From positions 1 through 27,228 of the forward strand of contig VXIS01000473.1 in assembly GCA_008704415.1 (NCBI GenBank): 27,228 nt of DNA, given 5' to 3'. Below are positions 26,933 to 27,228 of the stretch, piece after piece. The stretch comes from Sphaerosporella brunnea. Its lineage: Eukaryota > Ascomycota > Pezizomycetes > Pezizales > Pyronemataceae. The notes beneath the pieces were generated by a model. The model had not been told where the DNA came from and made no database searches. It saw only the letters and a list, made by a program, of their open reading frames with translations. A program made the position numbers and the translations under genes. Positions within the stretch are counted from its first letter, which is position 1. Every line of letters starts with the position of its first letter.

Positions 26933-27228
26933 TCAGAGCCTCTTCCAAACCCCCGCTGCCTCCAACCAGAGAGGAAGGGTTGCTGGCTCTAAAAACAACA
27001 CAGAAGAGGAGATTTGCACACTTTGGAAACCATCAGAGCCTATTGTCCCATTGGGGCCGTAGCAGAAGAGGCTGTTAACAAAGTGTGAGCAAGTGCAGCC
27101 CGAATAGTAAGCATTTTGAACGTAGTGAGCCCCTGCGGCCTCTACCGGAACGTGCATACCGTCCACAAAACCAAACGCCCCCACGTAGATGAGGATGCCA
27201 AGCTGCGATGGTGTCGCTGTTTCGAGGT
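26933..27228 (-). pseudogene. partial PIF/Harbinger-like DDE transposase, cut by the window edge
   Basis: The minus-strand frame is open from the right edge of the window to TGA at 26933-26935. It contains FGFVDGMHVPVEAAGAHYVQ followed closely by NAYYSGCTC, HFVNSLFCYGPNGTI. VDGMHVPV is the first catalytic Asp motif of the DDE_Tnp_4 (PIF/Harbinger) family, and the tyrosine-rich NAYY and PNGTI segments occupy the usual next positions. After PNGTI the similarity stops and the frame continues with unrelated residues before the stop, so this copy is truncated, frameshifted or interrupted by an intron. The start lies beyond 27228. Neither inverted ends nor a 3-bp duplication can be seen. Confidence 0.7.

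Overview
The window looks like a stretch of nuclear genome from a filamentous ascomycete (Pezizomycotina). Supporting signs are protein genes with several short GT...AG introns of 53-85 nt carrying CTGAC/CTGAT-type branch sites, a fungal-type Arp9 gene, a fungal cytochrome P450, a Tf1/sushi-like chromovirus, and transposon relics with many TGG or CAG to TAG changes of the kind repeat-induced point mutation (RIP) makes. The species cannot be named from the sequence.

Layout. 1-1530: no convincing gene; a 56-bp direct repeat and a purine-rich minisatellite. 1532-8189: a nested transposon. A Tc1/mariner-like element (50-bp inverted ends, TA target duplication, decayed transposase) was split by a 4675-bp LTR chromovirus (1922-6596, identical TGCAT target duplication). 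The chromovirus has a gag remnant, a pol frame with protease, reverse transcriptase, RNase H, integrase and chromodomain, a textbook -1 frameshift signal, and a self-priming site. 8547-9617 (minus): a degenerate zinc-knuckle ORF. 9977-10120: a 144-bp MITE next to an 18-bp minisatellite. 11332-14213: a Mutator-like element with an intron-containing, decayed SWIM-finger transposase and about 600 bp of unrelated repeat-rich cargo.

14387-16504 (plus): Arp9, three exons, intact. Its start codon lies only about 170 bp from the MULE end, and its first intron is almost pure cytosine tracts. 17312-17728: a small hypothetical protein. 18698-19702 (minus): an F-box/ankyrin-repeat protein, intact. 20368-21548: a short pogo-like element with 60-bp inverted ends and a broken CENP-B-type helix-turn-helix fragment. 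21549-23847: gene-free, with palindromes, AACGTT clusters and TAACCC-like tracts. 23848-25720 (plus): an intact six-exon membrane-anchored cytochrome P450. From about 26930 to the right edge (minus): a partial PIF/Harbinger-like transposase.

Nothing here forms an operon or obvious pathway cluster. Four host genes (chromatin remodelling, probable ubiquitin ligase adaptor, oxidation, unknown) sit between at least five unrelated transposon families. The most informative new observations are the complete retroelement control circuitry (self-primer plus -1 frameshift cassette), the nested insertion, and the MULE with captured minisatellite cargo abutting the Arp9 promoter.
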